The notes: generated from the sequence alone by a model not told the origin. Shown: positions 8,805 to 17,445, counted from the first letter of the stretch. The stretch: DNA of 64,000 nt from JABDIP01 sp965212545 (GCA_965212545.1 CBDBVB010000020.1:62001-126000); one strand, 5' to 3'. Numbers and translations are program-made.

Positions 8805-9941
8805 TCAAACGCTGTTCCGCGGCAGGTGGTCCTCCATCGCCGCCAGTCCTTCATCGATACCGCTGCGTCCGAACCCGATGCGAAATCGATCGCTCGGCGT
8901 TTCGGTCAAGTCCGATGAATATATGCTGCTGGGCAAAAGCAGGACGCCACTCTCCTCCACCAGCCGACGAGTGAAGTCCTCAACCCCTTCAGGCCCTTTG
9001 TAGCGAGGAAAGGCGGTGCAGGATCCATCCGAGGCGCGCCACTCGAAGAGATCGGGACGGCGGGCAAAAAAGGCATCCAGCTCGACAAGGTTCTCATCGA
9101 TGATGGCGCAGTTGCGCTGCAGAAGTTTGTCGCGGTTGCGAAGCGCGATCTTCGCCAGTCTCTCGCTGGGTGCCGAATTGCAGATCGAAAGGTAGTGTTT
9201 CATGCGCTCCATTCTTGACAGCAAGGCCTGGTCCGCGCAGGCAATCCAGCCAATCCGCAATCCGGGCAGGCCATAGGCTTTCGACATCACATTGAGCGAG
9301 AGGCCACGCTCATAGAGATCGGCCACGAAGGGAAGATGCCGCGTTCCTGTTCGGCCCAAACCATTGAAAATCTCATCATTCAGAATGTAGATGCCATGTT
9401 TCCGACAGAGCTCGATCAGGGCGTCCAAACGTTCCCGAGATAGAATTGCGCCGGTCGGATTGTGTGGGAAATTGATCGTCACGAGCCTGGTGGTGGGTCG
9501 AATCGCGGCAGCCACGCGATCGATATCAAGCGACCAGTCGTCATCGGGGTCGAGCGGCACGCCGGTCGCCGAGCAGATCGCCAAGGGCAGGGTCTCATGG
9601 GACTGATAGTTCGGCGTCACGACGATCGCGTGGCTGTCCTTGTCGAGAAGGACGGTGTTGGCCGCGAAGATGCCCTCACTCGCGCCCGCGAAGCAGAGAA
9701 TCTCGTCCGCACTGCGATTCCGGTATGTCGACGCGATGGTCTCGCGCAAATCGGGCGCGCCGAATGTTTCGGTGTAGCCGAGCCATAGCCCTTCAAATTC
9801 CTCCCGCTCCTCCGGGGTTGCCATCGCCAGCAATTCCCGCAGGACGATGCTCTCGGCGTCCGATGCCGTCAGATGATGGCGGGCATTGAATTCCCACTTC
9901 GAGAAATGCGTCTCCAGCTTGAAGTCGGGTAGCGTGGTCAC
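8805..9941 (-). CDS. PLP-dependent class I/II aminotransferase
   Basis: A 378-residue fold-type I aminotransferase. Visible landmarks are the substrate-binding NPTG (residues 161-164), the PLP-ring Asp189 in ILNDE, and the Schiff-base Lys221 in MSKAYGLPGLRIGW. Length is normal for the family. The amino-acid substrate cannot be deduced. The conserved N-terminus (PDFKLETHFSKWEF) matches a group of alphaproteobacterial aminotransferases annotated only in general terms. It stands alone on the minus strand between the transposase remnant and the SDR gene; 200 bp upstream contain no clear gene. Chromosomal position within the accessory segment suggests it is not part of core metabolism. Confidence 0.88.
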   Translation of the reverse strand: MTTLPDFKLETHFSKWEFNARHHLTASDAESIVLRELLAMATPEEREEFEGLWLGYTETFGAPDLRETIASTYRNRSADEILCFAGASEGIFAANTVLLDKDSHAIVVTPNYQSHETLPLAICSATGVPLDPDDDWSLDIDRVAAAIRPTTRLVTINFPHNPTGAILSRERLDALIELCRKHGIYILNDEIFNGLGRTGTRHLPFVADLYERGLSLNVMSKAYGLPGLRIGWIACADQALLSRMERMKHYLSICNSAPSERLAKIALRNRDKLLQRNCAIIDENLVELDAFFARRPDLFEWRASDGSCTAFPRYKGPEGVEDFTRRLVEESGVLLLPSSIYSSDLTETPSDRFRIGFGRSGIDEGLAAMEDHLPRNSV

Positions 9942-10155
9942 ATCGCACCTCGTTTGCCGTCGTCCTTAATGCGCGCCATGCATCCTCGCGCGCAATTTCG
10001 CCATGGCGAACGATCGATGCGGGGCGGCCTCAACCTAGCGGACGCTCTGATCGCGCCATCGGATTCATAACCGCGGACCATGGCACGGGCCACCGCCGTT
10101 TCGGACGCTGTGATCGCAATGGACGGCTCGAACTGCGACCGATTTGTCGCCCGTA

Positions 10156-10866
10156 TCAGACCGAGCGGGTGATGCCGCCGTCGACCCGGATGTTCTGGCC
10201 GGTGATGTAGCCGCCGCCCTCGGAGCCCAGAAAGGCGATCACGGCCGATATCTCATCCGTCCTGCCATAGCGCTGCATGGGGATGCGATCGCGGAACTCC
10301 TGCTTCTCCGGCAGGCTGTCGATGAAGCCGGGCAGCACGTTGTTCATGCGGATGTTGTCCGCCGCGTATTTGTCGGCGAACAGCTTCGCAAAGGCCGCAA
10401 GCCCGGCGCGGAATACGCCGGAGGTCGGGAAGACCGGGTCCGGCTCGAAGGCCGCGAAAGTCGAGATGTTGATGATCGAGCCGGATTTCTGCTCCTGCAT
10501 GACCGGCGTCACCAGACGGGTCGGGCGGACCGCGTTCAGGAGATAGACGTCCATGCCGGTGTGCCAGTCTTCGTCGCTCAGTTCCAGGACCGGCGCCCTC
10601 GGTCCGTGCCCGGCGCTGTTCACCAGAACATCGACGCGGCCCCATTTTTCCATGGTGAGATCGACCAGGCGCTTCAGATCGTCGTTCGACTGGTTGGATC
10701 CGGTCACGCCGACGCCGCCGAGCTCGCTGGCCAGAGCCTCGCCCTTGCCGGAGGAGGACAGGATCGCGACATTGAAGCCGTCCTGCGCCAGCTTGCGTGC
10801 GGCGCCCGCACCCATGCCGCTGCCTCCGGCGGTCACGATCGCCACTTTTCCCGATGTCATGTCCAA
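10156..10866 (-). CDS. SDR family oxidoreductase with altered active site
   Basis: This 236-residue Rossmann-fold protein has the cofactor motif TAGGSGMG (residues 12-19), NSAGHG (83-88) and the catalytic-serine strand NIS (Ser135). The C-terminal GQNIRVDGG is also typical. The catalytic YxxxK is missing: at that place the sequence reads SGVFR (149-153), so Tyr is Ser and Lys is Arg. Members with this change are known in bacteria, but their reaction is unclear; it may act by a different mechanism or only bind ligand. It is transcribed divergently from the LysR regulator at 10980, a classic arrangement for a LysR target. Confidence 0.85.
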   Translation of the reverse strand: MDMTSGKVAIVTAGGSGMGAGAARKLAQDGFNVAILSSSGKGEALASELGGVGVTGSNQSNDDLKRLVDLTMEKWGRVDVLVNSAGHGPRAPVLELSDEDWHTGMDVYLLNAVRPTRLVTPVMQEQKSGSIINISTFAAFEPDPVFPTSGVFRAGLAAFAKLFADKYAADNIRMNNVLPGFIDSLPEKQEFRDRIPMQRYGRTDEISAVIAFLGSEGGGYITGQNIRVDGGITRSV

Positions 10867-10870
10867 CTCC

Positions 10871-10894
10871 TGTGTTGCTGTGTTGCTGTGTTGC
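10871..10894. repeat. 8-bp tandem repeat, three copies
   Basis: Three perfect head-to-tail copies of TGTGTTGC lie in the 113-bp region between the divergent SDR and LysR genes, immediately upstream of the SDR start codon. On the SDR strand this occupies the ribosome-binding/leader position, so copy-number change could alter SDR translation. Confidence 0.9.
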
Positions 10895-10963
10895 GGAGAG
10901 TCCCTACACGATATTCGGCGCGGTGGCCTGCGATTGACTAATCAGAAATCGAAGCCTATGGCT

Positions 10964-10976
10964 GTAGAAATTCTAC
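10964..10976. promoter_or_regulatory. 13-bp palindrome, candidate LysR operator
   Basis: A perfect inverted repeat (GTAGAA-A-TTCTAC) ends 3 bp before the LysR GTG start. A second imperfect palindrome (GATT-4-AATC) lies at 10932-10943. LysR proteins usually bind dyads in the region between themselves and a divergent target. The position almost on the start codon would suit autorepression. This is a sequence inference only. Confidence 0.45.
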
Positions 10977-10979
10977 TGG

Positions 10980-11894
10980 GTGAGGGCAGGGCCGCTGTCA
11001 CGATTTCCGCCACTCAACGCTCTCAGGGCGTTTGAAGCCTCAGGGCGCCACCTCAATTTCCGCCTCGCCGCCGAAGAGATCGGCGTCACGCAAGGGGCCG
11101 TCGCGCAGCAGGTCCGTGGCCTGGAAAGCGCCCTGAACGTCAGACTGTTCGACCGTTTGCCGCGCGGCCTGGCGCTGACGGAAGACGGGCGGAAATATCT
11201 CGCTCCCGTTCAACGCGCCCTTCAACTCATCATCGATGCGACCGACGAACTCCGGCCGCGCAAGGCGGTGCTGACGGTCAGCGTGACGCCATCATTCGCG
11301 ACCAAGTGGCTTGTCCCCCGGTTGGGTCGGTTCATGGACTCGAATCCCGAATTGGACGTCCGAATCGTGGCATCCCAGGGCCTGGCGAATTTCCAGAGCG
11401 ACGGCGTGGATATCGCGGTGCGCCAGGGCCGCCCGCCCTTTGGCCCCGGGCTGGCCTCGCAACTGCTCTATCCATTCGAGTTCTATGTGGTTTGCAGCCC
11501 GTCGCTTCAGGCCGGTGACCATCCGATCAGGGCGCCGGAAGACCTGGTTCACCATACCCTCCTGCATGATACGCACGGGCTTTGGCCGGTCTTCCTGGAG
11601 AAGGCCTGCGGCGACCGTCCCTTGGCGATTTCCAGAGCCTTGAAGTTCAGCCAGACGTCGCTGGCTCTCGATGCCGCCCTTGCCGGTCAGGGAGTTGCCC
11701 TGGCCAGCGATCCGATGGTCGAAGACGATGTCGCTGCGGGACGGCTCTGCCGCCCGCTGGAGACCACGATCGAGAGCGAGATCGGATTCCACATCGTCGC
11801 ACCCCGAACGCCGCGGAATGCCGAACATGTAAAGCGGATGCGCGACTGGTTGACGGCTCAGAGCCGGTCTGACCCGGACCCGACGATGGAATGA
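10980..11894 (+). CDS. LysR family transcriptional regulator (GcvA-like)
   Basis: A 304-residue protein with an N-terminal winged helix-turn-helix (about residues 9-66: RFPPLNALRAFEASGRH, then GVTQGAVAQQVRGLE) and a C-terminal effector-binding domain of the GcvA subgroup (about 90-295). It starts with GTG at 10980. It is divergent from the SDR gene and so probably controls it; the inducer is unknown. Downstream it converges on rlmH with a 66-bp gap. Family assignment is secure, target assignment is inference. Confidence 0.92.
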   Translation: MRAGPLSRFPPLNALRAFEASGRHLNFRLAAEEIGVTQGAVAQQVRGLESALNVRLFDRLPRGLALTEDGRKYLAPVQRALQLIIDATDELRPRKAVLTVSVTPSFATKWLVPRLGRFMDSNPELDVRIVASQGLANFQSDGVDIAVRQGRPPFGPGLASQLLYPFEFYVVCSPSLQAGDHPIRAPEDLVHHTLLHDTHGLWPVFLEKACGDRPLAISRALKFSQTSLALDAALAGQGVALASDPMVEDDVAAGRLCRPLETTIESEIGFHIVAPRTPRNAEHVKRMRDWLTAQSRSDPDPTME

Positions 11895-11960
11895 GGTTGT
11901 GGCGGCCGAAAAACCCGTCACCGGTACTCAAGGGTCGGATCTCAGGGTCGGCTGCCGCCG

Positions 11961-12419
11961 TCACTCACGGTGATAGGGATGGCCGGTCAGGATCGTTTGC
12001 GCCCGGTAGATCTGTTCCGCCAGCATCGTCCGCACCAGCAAATGCGGCCAGGTCGCGCGCCCGAAGGCGAGCGTCAGGGCCGCGCGGTCCCGGACCGCCG
12101 GCGCCAGCCCGTCGGCGCCGCCGATCGCGAATGCCAGGTCGTGGACGCCATCGTCGCGCCATCGGCCCAGCCTTTCTGCGAATGCGACGCTGGTCAGATC
12201 GCGGCCGCGTTCGTCCAGGGCCACCAGCGTCGCGCCGTCAGGGATCGCCGCCAGCAACAACTCGCCCTCGTGATCGCGCAGGGCCGGTCCGGTCAGCTTC
12301 TTGCGGGCTTCGACTTCGCGGATGGTCAGCGGCCAGGACGAGCGGCCGACATAATCGTCCAGCACCGCCCGTAACGGACCGGCGCGCAGCCGGCCGACAG
12401 CGGCCAGCCACAGGCGCAT
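11961..12419 (-). CDS. rlmH: 23S rRNA (pseudouridine(1915)-N(3))-methyltransferase
   Basis: A 152-residue SPOUT-class methyltransferase that methylates pseudouridine 1915 in helix 69 of 23S rRNA. The SAM-binding trefoil-knot motifs are visible: LDERGRDLTS, FAIGGADG and the C-terminal LAEQIYRAQTILTGHPYHRE. Length is exactly typical. It follows rsfS with a 15-bp gap, the standard arrangement. Downstream on the same strand, where gpmI is expected in related genomes, the accessory segment begins. Confidence 0.97.
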   Translation of the reverse strand: MRLWLAAVGRLRAGPLRAVLDDYVGRSSWPLTIREVEARKKLTGPALRDHEGELLLAAIPDGATLVALDERGRDLTSVAFAERLGRWRDDGVHDLAFAIGGADGLAPAVRDRAALTLAFGRATWPHLLVRTMLAEQIYRAQTILTGHPYHRE

Positions 12420-12434
12420 GACTCGGACAGGCTC

Positions 12435-12854
12435 CTAGGCCCGGCCGCTCATGGGCGGGCTGCTCGCATCCCACATCTTCTCGATGTTGTAGAAGGCGCG
12501 CACTTCCGGTCGGAACAGGTGGACGATAACATCGCCGGCATCCAGCAACACCCAGTCGCCATTGACCCGGCCCTCGATCTTGATCGGACCCAAGCCGGCC
12601 TTCTTCAGCCGTTCCGACAAATGATCGGCCATGGAGCCGACCTGCCGGGAGGAACGGCCGCTGGCGACGATCATGTAATCGGCGATGGTGGTTTTGCCGT
12701 CGAGGTCGATGATGACGATGTCTTCCGCCTTGTCGTCGTCCAGCGACGACTCGACCAGTTCGACGATTTGCCGGGGCAGGCCGTCTGCGAGCCCCCGATC
12801 CGATGTTCCCGAAACCGCGGGAACGGAGTCAGTCTTTGGCGTTATGGCGTTCAC
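12435..12854 (-). CDS. rsfS: ribosome silencing factor RsfS
   Basis: A 139-residue RsfS/Iojap protein that binds ribosomal protein L14 and blocks subunit joining under nutrient limitation. The domain (about residues 28-130) contains DIVIIDLDGKTTIADYMIVA and the GDWVLLDAGDVIVHLF strand typical of the family. No ATG is available at the right place: GTG at 12852-12854 starts 14 bp after the nadD stop and gives the expected length. The longer upstream frame would overlap nadD and is rejected. It is part of the nadD-rsfS-rlmH run. Confidence 0.94.
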   Translation of the reverse strand: MNAITPKTDSVPAVSGTSDRGLADGLPRQIVELVESSLDDDKAEDIVIIDLDGKTTIADYMIVASGRSSRQVGSMADHLSERLKKAGLGPIKIEGRVNGDWVLLDAGDVIVHLFRPEVRAFYNIEKMWDASSPPMSGRA

Positions 12855-12868
12855 CTCGTTGCCGGTAC

Positions 12869-13429
12869 TCAAGCGCGGACCGGTTGCCGCTGTCGCAATC
12901 TCGTGGCCGAAGCCCAATGCAGGCGCGAATGAAAGAAGATCCAGGCCGGCGGCCGGCAATCGGCCAGTCGACCGGCTTGGCGCTCTGCCATTCTGTACCG
13001 CCCGAAATGCGAAGCAGCAACGCCGCTTAGCGCTCTTGGAGAATAGGTGGGGCGATCGAAGATCGCAATGGGCGCTAGTTGAAAGATTCGTGTCCAATGC
13101 TGCCAACGCGGCAGTTGGATCAGATTATCGGCGCCCATCAGCCAGACGAACCGCGTTCGCGAGAAGCGCCGCGTAAGGGCGGCCAGGGTGTCGGCCGTGT
13201 ATTGCGTGCCGAGGCGGATCTCCAGGTCGGTCACCAGTATCATGGGGTGCGATGCGACGTCGCGGGCGCTGCCGATCCGGTCGTCGAGCGGTGCCATCCC
13301 GGCGGTCGACTTCAGCGGGTTCTGCGGCGAGACCAGCCACCAGATCACGTCCAGCCTCAGCCGCTTCAGCGCCTCCAGGCTGAGATGGCGGTGGCCGGCA
13401 TGAGCCGGATTGAACGAGCCGCCCATCAA
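12869..13429 (-). CDS. nadD: nicotinate-nucleotide adenylyltransferase (start uncertain)
   Basis: This enzyme joins nicotinate mononucleotide to AMP in NAD synthesis. The nucleotidyltransferase motif GGSFNPAHAGH and the C-terminal SATRLR motif are present, and the protein is about 186 residues as called. The available TTG/ATG starts (13429, 13426) begin right at the motif and would cut off the first beta-strand, which reads RIGL in the upstream in-frame sequence. The frame stays open upstream into the proA end with no ATG or GTG, only CTG codons, so initiation may be non-standard or a base may be wrong. It sits between proA and rsfS as usual. Confidence 0.88.
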   Translation of the reverse strand: MMGGSFNPAHAGHRHLSLEALKRLRLDVIWWLVSPQNPLKSTAGMAPLDDRIGSARDVASHPMILVTDLEIRLGTQYTADTLAALTRRFSRTRFVWLMGADNLIQLPRWQHWTRIFQLAPIAIFDRPTYSPRALSGVAASHFGRYRMAERQAGRLADCRPPAWIFFHSRLHWASATRLRQRQPVRA

Positions 13430-13488
13430 TCCGATCCGGGCGCCGGCCCAACTCGGACCGGAATACAGACCCGGCGGTGCTGTACCTC

Positions 13489-14787
13489 TCAGGGCCGGAC
13501 CTGACCGCTGCCGCGGACTACGTATTTATAGCTGGTCAGCTGTTCGGTGCCGACCGGGCCGCGGGCGTGCAGCTTTCCGGTGGAGATGCCGATCTCCGCC
13601 CCCATGCCGAACTCGCCGCCATCGGCATACTGGGTTGAGGCGTTCTGCAGCAGGATGGCGCTGTCGACCCCGGCGAAGAACCGTTCGGCGATCGCGTCAT
13701 CGTCGGTGATGATGCTCTCGGTGTGGTGCGAGCCATGCCCGTTGATATGGGCGATCGCCTCGTCGACGCCGTCGACCTGCTTCACCGACAGGATGGCGTC
13801 GAGATACTCGGTGTCCCAATCGGCGTCGGTGGCCGGCAGGATCCGGGAGTCCAGCGCCTGGGTCTCGGCGTCGCCGCGTATCTCGCAGCCGGCCTCGATC
13901 AGCGCTTCCAGGATCGGAGGCAGTTCGGCCGAAGCCGCAACCCGGTCCACCAGCAGGGTCTCCGCCGCACCGCAGATGCCGGTCCGGCGCATCTTTGAGT
14001 TCACCGCGACATCGAGTGCGATCTTCGGGTCGGCGGCCGCATGGATATAGACGTGGCAGATGCCGTCCAGATGCTTCAGCACCGGAATCCGGCTTTCCGC
14101 CGCCACGCGCTTGATCAGCGACAGTCCGCCGCGCGGCACGATCACGTCGATCACCTCGGTCATGGTCAGCATCGCGCCGACCGCGGCCCGGTCCGTCGTC
14201 GGGACCAGCTGGATGCAGCCTTCGGGCAGCCCGGCCTCGGCCAGGCCCTTGGCAAGGGCGGCGGCGATGGCCGTGGAAGAGTGGAAGCTCTCGGACCCGC
14301 CGCGCAAGATTGCCGCATTGCCGGATTTCAGGCACAGCGCGCCAGCATCGGCGGTCACGTTCGGCCGGCTCTCATAGATGATGCCGATCACGCCCAGCGG
14401 CACCCGGACCCGGGCGATCTTCAGCCCGTTCGGCCGGTCCCATTCGGCGATGGTCGAGCCGACCGGGTCTGGTAAGTCGGCGATCGATTCCAGCCCGGCC
14501 GCCATGGCCTCGACCCGCGAGTCGTCGAGTGTCAGCCGGTCGAGGAACGCGCCTTTGACGCCCTTCGCCTCGGCGGCGGCAAGATCCTTGGCGTTCGCTT
14601 TCAGAATGGACGCACTGTCAGAGCGGATCGCCGTCGCGGCTGCTTTGAGCGCGGCGTTCTTGGACTCGGTGGATGCGTTCGACAGCACCGCGGAGGCAGC
14701 CTTGGCCAATTCTCCCAGGCGCTGCATCTGTGCGGCGACATCTTGGTCCGTGCCGGCCGACTCTGCCTGTTCCAGGGTTATCGTCAT
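13489..14787 (-). CDS. proA: glutamate-5-semialdehyde dehydrogenase
   Basis: The 432-residue second enzyme of proline synthesis, reducing glutamyl-5-phosphate with NADPH. The aldehyde-dehydrogenase fold is recognisable, with the catalytic Cys272 in RRTGICGAAETLLVD and the ESRPNVTADAGALCLKSGN region (139-157). The N-terminal 20 residues are a variable extension. It lies 88 bp downstream of proB, the preceding enzyme in the pathway, on the same strand. Confidence 0.97.
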   Translation of the reverse strand: MTITLEQAESAGTDQDVAAQMQRLGELAKAASAVLSNASTESKNAALKAAATAIRSDSASILKANAKDLAAAEAKGVKGAFLDRLTLDDSRVEAMAAGLESIADLPDPVGSTIAEWDRPNGLKIARVRVPLGVIGIIYESRPNVTADAGALCLKSGNAAILRGGSESFHSSTAIAAALAKGLAEAGLPEGCIQLVPTTDRAAVGAMLTMTEVIDVIVPRGGLSLIKRVAAESRIPVLKHLDGICHVYIHAAADPKIALDVAVNSKMRRTGICGAAETLLVDRVAASAELPPILEALIEAGCEIRGDAETQALDSRILPATDADWDTEYLDAILSVKQVDGVDEAIAHINGHGSHHTESIITDDDAIAERFFAGVDSAILLQNASTQYADGGEFGMGAEIGISTGKLHARGPVGTEQLTSYKYVVRGSGQVRP

Positions 14788-14875
14788 ATCGTCTCTGTCC
14801 CCATCTGCGACGCAGCTGGCGAAATCCCAGCAACCCCGCCAGTTCCTGTCATTATGACATGATCGGGCATCACCG

Positions 14876-15991
14876 TCAGCCGATCACCAGATCGTCGCGG
14901 TGGATCATCTCGTCCCGGCCGCGATAGCCCAACAGGGCTTCGATTTCCCCGCTTTTGTGACCGGCGATGCGGCGTGCGTCTTCGGCGGAATAGGCCGAGA
15001 GACCCTTGCCGATCACCGAGCCGCCACCGTTCTTCACCGCCACCGGGTCGCCGCGCTGAAAGCGTCCCTCGACCTTGACCACGCCGGCCGGCAGCAGGCT
15101 CTTGCCGCTGCCGAGCGCACGGGCGGCGCCGTCGTCGACGATATAGGTGCCGACCGGATTGAGGGCGCCGGCGATCCAGCGCTTGCGGGCGGTTTTTGGA
15201 CTGGCAGGAGGCAGGAACCAGGTCGCGGTCGCCCCTGACGCCAGGGCGCTCAAGGGATGGGACTCGGTGCCGAGCGCGATCGCCATGCGGCAACCGGCTC
15301 CCATGGCAATGCGCGCCGCCGCCAGCTTGGTGACCATGCCGCCCGAGGAATAGCCGGGCTGCGGCTCGCCGGCCATGGCCTCGATCTGTGGGGACAGTTC
15401 ACGGATCTCGGCGAGATGCCCGGCATCCGGTGTCTTCTTTGGATCGGCGGTGTACAGCCCATCGATGTCGGACAGCAGGACCAGGGTGTCGGCGCTGACC
15501 ATCTGCGCCACCCGGGCGGCCAGCCGGTCATTATCGCCGAACCGAATCTCCGATGTGGCGACAGTGTCGTTCTCGTTGATGACCGGCACCGCGCCCAGGG
15601 TCAGAAGCTGGGTGATGGTGTTGCGGGCGTTCAGGTGGCGGCGGCGGGCCTCGGTATCGTCCAGGGTCAGCAGAATCTGCGCCACGGTGATGTCGTGCCG
15701 GGCCAGCGCCTCCTGATAGGCGTGCGCCAGGCGGATCTGGCCGGTGGCCGCGGCGGCCTGCTTCTCCTCCATGCGGATCGCCCGGCCGGTCAGCCCAAGC
15801 CGCTCACGGCCGGTGGCGATGGCCCCGGACGACACCAGCACCACCTGCTGACCGCGTGCATGGCATTCCGCGACATCGTCGGCCAGGGCGTTCAGCCATT
15901 GCCGCCGAATATGGCCGCTCGCCTCCTCGACCAGCAGGGTCGAGCCGATCTTCACGACGATGCGTTTGGCGCGGGCGAGGGGGGTGGTCAT
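14876..15991 (-). CDS. proB: glutamate 5-kinase
   Basis: A 371-residue kinase committing glutamate to proline synthesis. The amino-acid-kinase domain (about residues 1-260) shows KIGSTLLVE, NENDTVATSEIRFGDND and SDIDGLYTADP. A C-terminal PUA domain follows (about 280-355), as in E. coli ProB. Its start overlaps the obgE stop by 4 bp, so the two are coupled. Feedback inhibition by proline is known for the family; nothing in the sequence argues against it here. Confidence 0.97.
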   Translation of the reverse strand: MTTPLARAKRIVVKIGSTLLVEEASGHIRRQWLNALADDVAECHARGQQVVLVSSGAIATGRERLGLTGRAIRMEEKQAAAATGQIRLAHAYQEALARHDITVAQILLTLDDTEARRRHLNARNTITQLLTLGAVPVINENDTVATSEIRFGDNDRLAARVAQMVSADTLVLLSDIDGLYTADPKKTPDAGHLAEIRELSPQIEAMAGEPQPGYSSGGMVTKLAAARIAMGAGCRMAIALGTESHPLSALASGATATWFLPPASPKTARKRWIAGALNPVGTYIVDDGAARALGSGKSLLPAGVVKVEGRFQRGDPVAVKNGGGSVIGKGLSAYSAEDARRIAGHKSGEIEALLGYRGRDEMIHRDDLVIG

Positions 15992-17022
15992 GGCAGGTAG
16001 GGCTCGCCGGCATCGGCGTCGACCGTCTCGCCGCGCGATTCCCGGATGACCCGCAGCACCTCGCGATGCACGGTTTCGGCGCCACCACCGGTCGCGCCCG
16101 ACAAATGCAGGATCTCATGGCCGCAGGCCTCGCGCAGAGCCTGGTCGCGTTCCGGGAGTTCGGACTGGGCAATGGCGTCCATCTTGTTGAGAACCACGAT
16201 CTCGGGCTTGTCGGACAGCCCATGGCCATAGGCCTCCAGCTCGGCGCGGACCGTGCGATAGGCGCCGGCCACGTCCTCCTGGGTGCCGTCGACCAGATGA
16301 AGAAGCACGCCGCACCGTTCGACATGGCCGAGGAACCGGTCGCCCAGCCCGTGCCCTTCATGGGCGCCCTCGATCAGCCCGGGGATGTCGGCCAGCACGT
16401 ATTCGGTCTCGTCGATGTGCACAACGCCCAGATTGGGATGCAGGGTGGTGAACGGATAATCGGCGATCTTCGGCCGGGCCCGGGACGATGCCGCCAGGAA
16501 GGTCGACTTGCCGGCATTGGGCAGGCCGATAAGCCCGGCATCGGCAATCAGCTTCAGCCGTAGCCAGACCAGCCGCTCCTCGCCGGGCCAGCCCGGGTCG
16601 GCGCGGCGCGGCGCGCGGTTGGTTGAGCTCTTGAAATGGGCGTTGCCGAAGCCGCCATCGCCGCCGATCAGCAGCCGGATCCGCTGGCCCTCCTCGGTCA
16701 TGTCGGCCAGCACCGTCTCGCGATCCTCGTCCAGCACCTGGGTGCCGGCCGGCACCTTCAGCACCGCGTCGTCGCCCTTGGCGCCGGTGCGGTCCTTGCC
16801 CATGCCGCTCTGGCCGCGCTTGGCCTTGAAATGCTGGCGATAGCGATAGTCGATCAGGGTGTTCAGCCCGCCGACCGCTTCGACCCAGACATCACCGCCG
16901 CGGCCGCCATCGCCGCCGTTCGGGCCGCCATATTCGATGAACTTCTCGCGCCGGAAGCTGACGCAGCCATTTCCGCCATCGCCACTCTTCAGGAACACCT
17001 TGGCTTCATCGAGAAATTTCAT
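15988..17022 (-). CDS. obgE: GTPase ObgE/CgtA
   Basis: A 344-residue essential GTPase for 50S ribosome assembly and stress control. The glycine-rich Obg fold covers residues 1-158; the G domain carries GLPNAGKS (166-173), DIPG (212-215) and NKMD near 282. There is no long acidic C-terminal extension. The start codon is only about 25 bases downstream of the T-run of the rpmA terminator and has no strong ribosome site, so its expression must depend on read-through or on a promoter overlapping the terminator or rpmA. It overlaps proB by 4 bp. Confidence 0.97.
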   Translation of the reverse strand: MKFLDEAKVFLKSGDGGNGCVSFRREKFIEYGGPNGGDGGRGGDVWVEAVGGLNTLIDYRYRQHFKAKRGQSGMGKDRTGAKGDDAVLKVPAGTQVLDEDRETVLADMTEEGQRIRLLIGGDGGFGNAHFKSSTNRAPRRADPGWPGEERLVWLRLKLIADAGLIGLPNAGKSTFLAASSRARPKIADYPFTTLHPNLGVVHIDETEYVLADIPGLIEGAHEGHGLGDRFLGHVERCGVLLHLVDGTQEDVAGAYRTVRAELEAYGHGLSDKPEIVVLNKMDAIAQSELPERDQALREACGHEILHLSGATGGGAETVHREVLRVIRESRGETVDADAGEPYLP

Positions 17023-17047
17023 CGGACTAGGGGGCTTTGTTCAGACA

Positions 17048-17077
17048 AAGAAAAAGGGAGATGGTGGCCCATCTCCC
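17048..17077 (-). terminator. Rho-independent terminator after rpmA
   Basis: A perfect 9-bp stem (arms 17056-17064 and 17069-17077) with a 4-base loop is followed on the minus strand by TTTTTCTTT. It is the strongest intrinsic terminator in the window. It separates rplU-rpmA from obgE, leaving only about 25 bases before the obgE ATG. Confidence 0.93.
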
Positions 17078-17133
17078 TGATCCGGTCTGCTCGGATGATG
17101 CGATGGGCACCGCCATCGGCGGCACCCCGATGG

Positions 17134-17403
17134 CTATTCGGCGGCGGCCGGCACCGGCGGCTCTACCGAGATCGTGGTCTGACGGGCGCTCCTCTTGAAG
17201 GTCACATGGCCTTCGACCAGCGCGAACAGGGTGTGGTCCTTGCCCATGCCGACATTGCGGCCGGGGTGGAACTTGGTGCCCCGCTGGCGGACAATGATGT
17301 TGCCCGGGATGACCAGTTCGCCGCCGTATTTCTTGATCCCGAGGCGCCGGCCTTCGGAGTCGCGGCCGTTGCGGGAGGAACCGCCTGCCTTCTTATGTGC
17401 CAT
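17134..17403 (-). CDS. rpmA: 50S ribosomal protein L27
   Basis: An 89-residue ribosomal protein whose N-terminus reaches the peptidyl-transferase centre. The diagnostic start MAHKKAGGSSRNGRDSEGRR and the motif PGNIIVRQRG are present. Length is normal. It follows rplU by 42 bp and is followed by a clear terminator, so rplU-rpmA form a two-gene unit. Confidence 0.98.
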   Translation of the reverse strand: MAHKKAGGSSRNGRDSEGRRLGIKKYGGELVIPGNIIVRQRGTKFHPGRNVGMGKDHTLFALVEGHVTFKRSARQTTISVEPPVPAAAE

Positions 17404-17445
17404 GAGGAATACCCCCTAATCGCTTGTCCTGGAGGCGGCTGCCGG

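Noticed and set aside
10871..10894. CRISPR-like short repeats
   Set aside because: Only three 8-bp copies without spacers.
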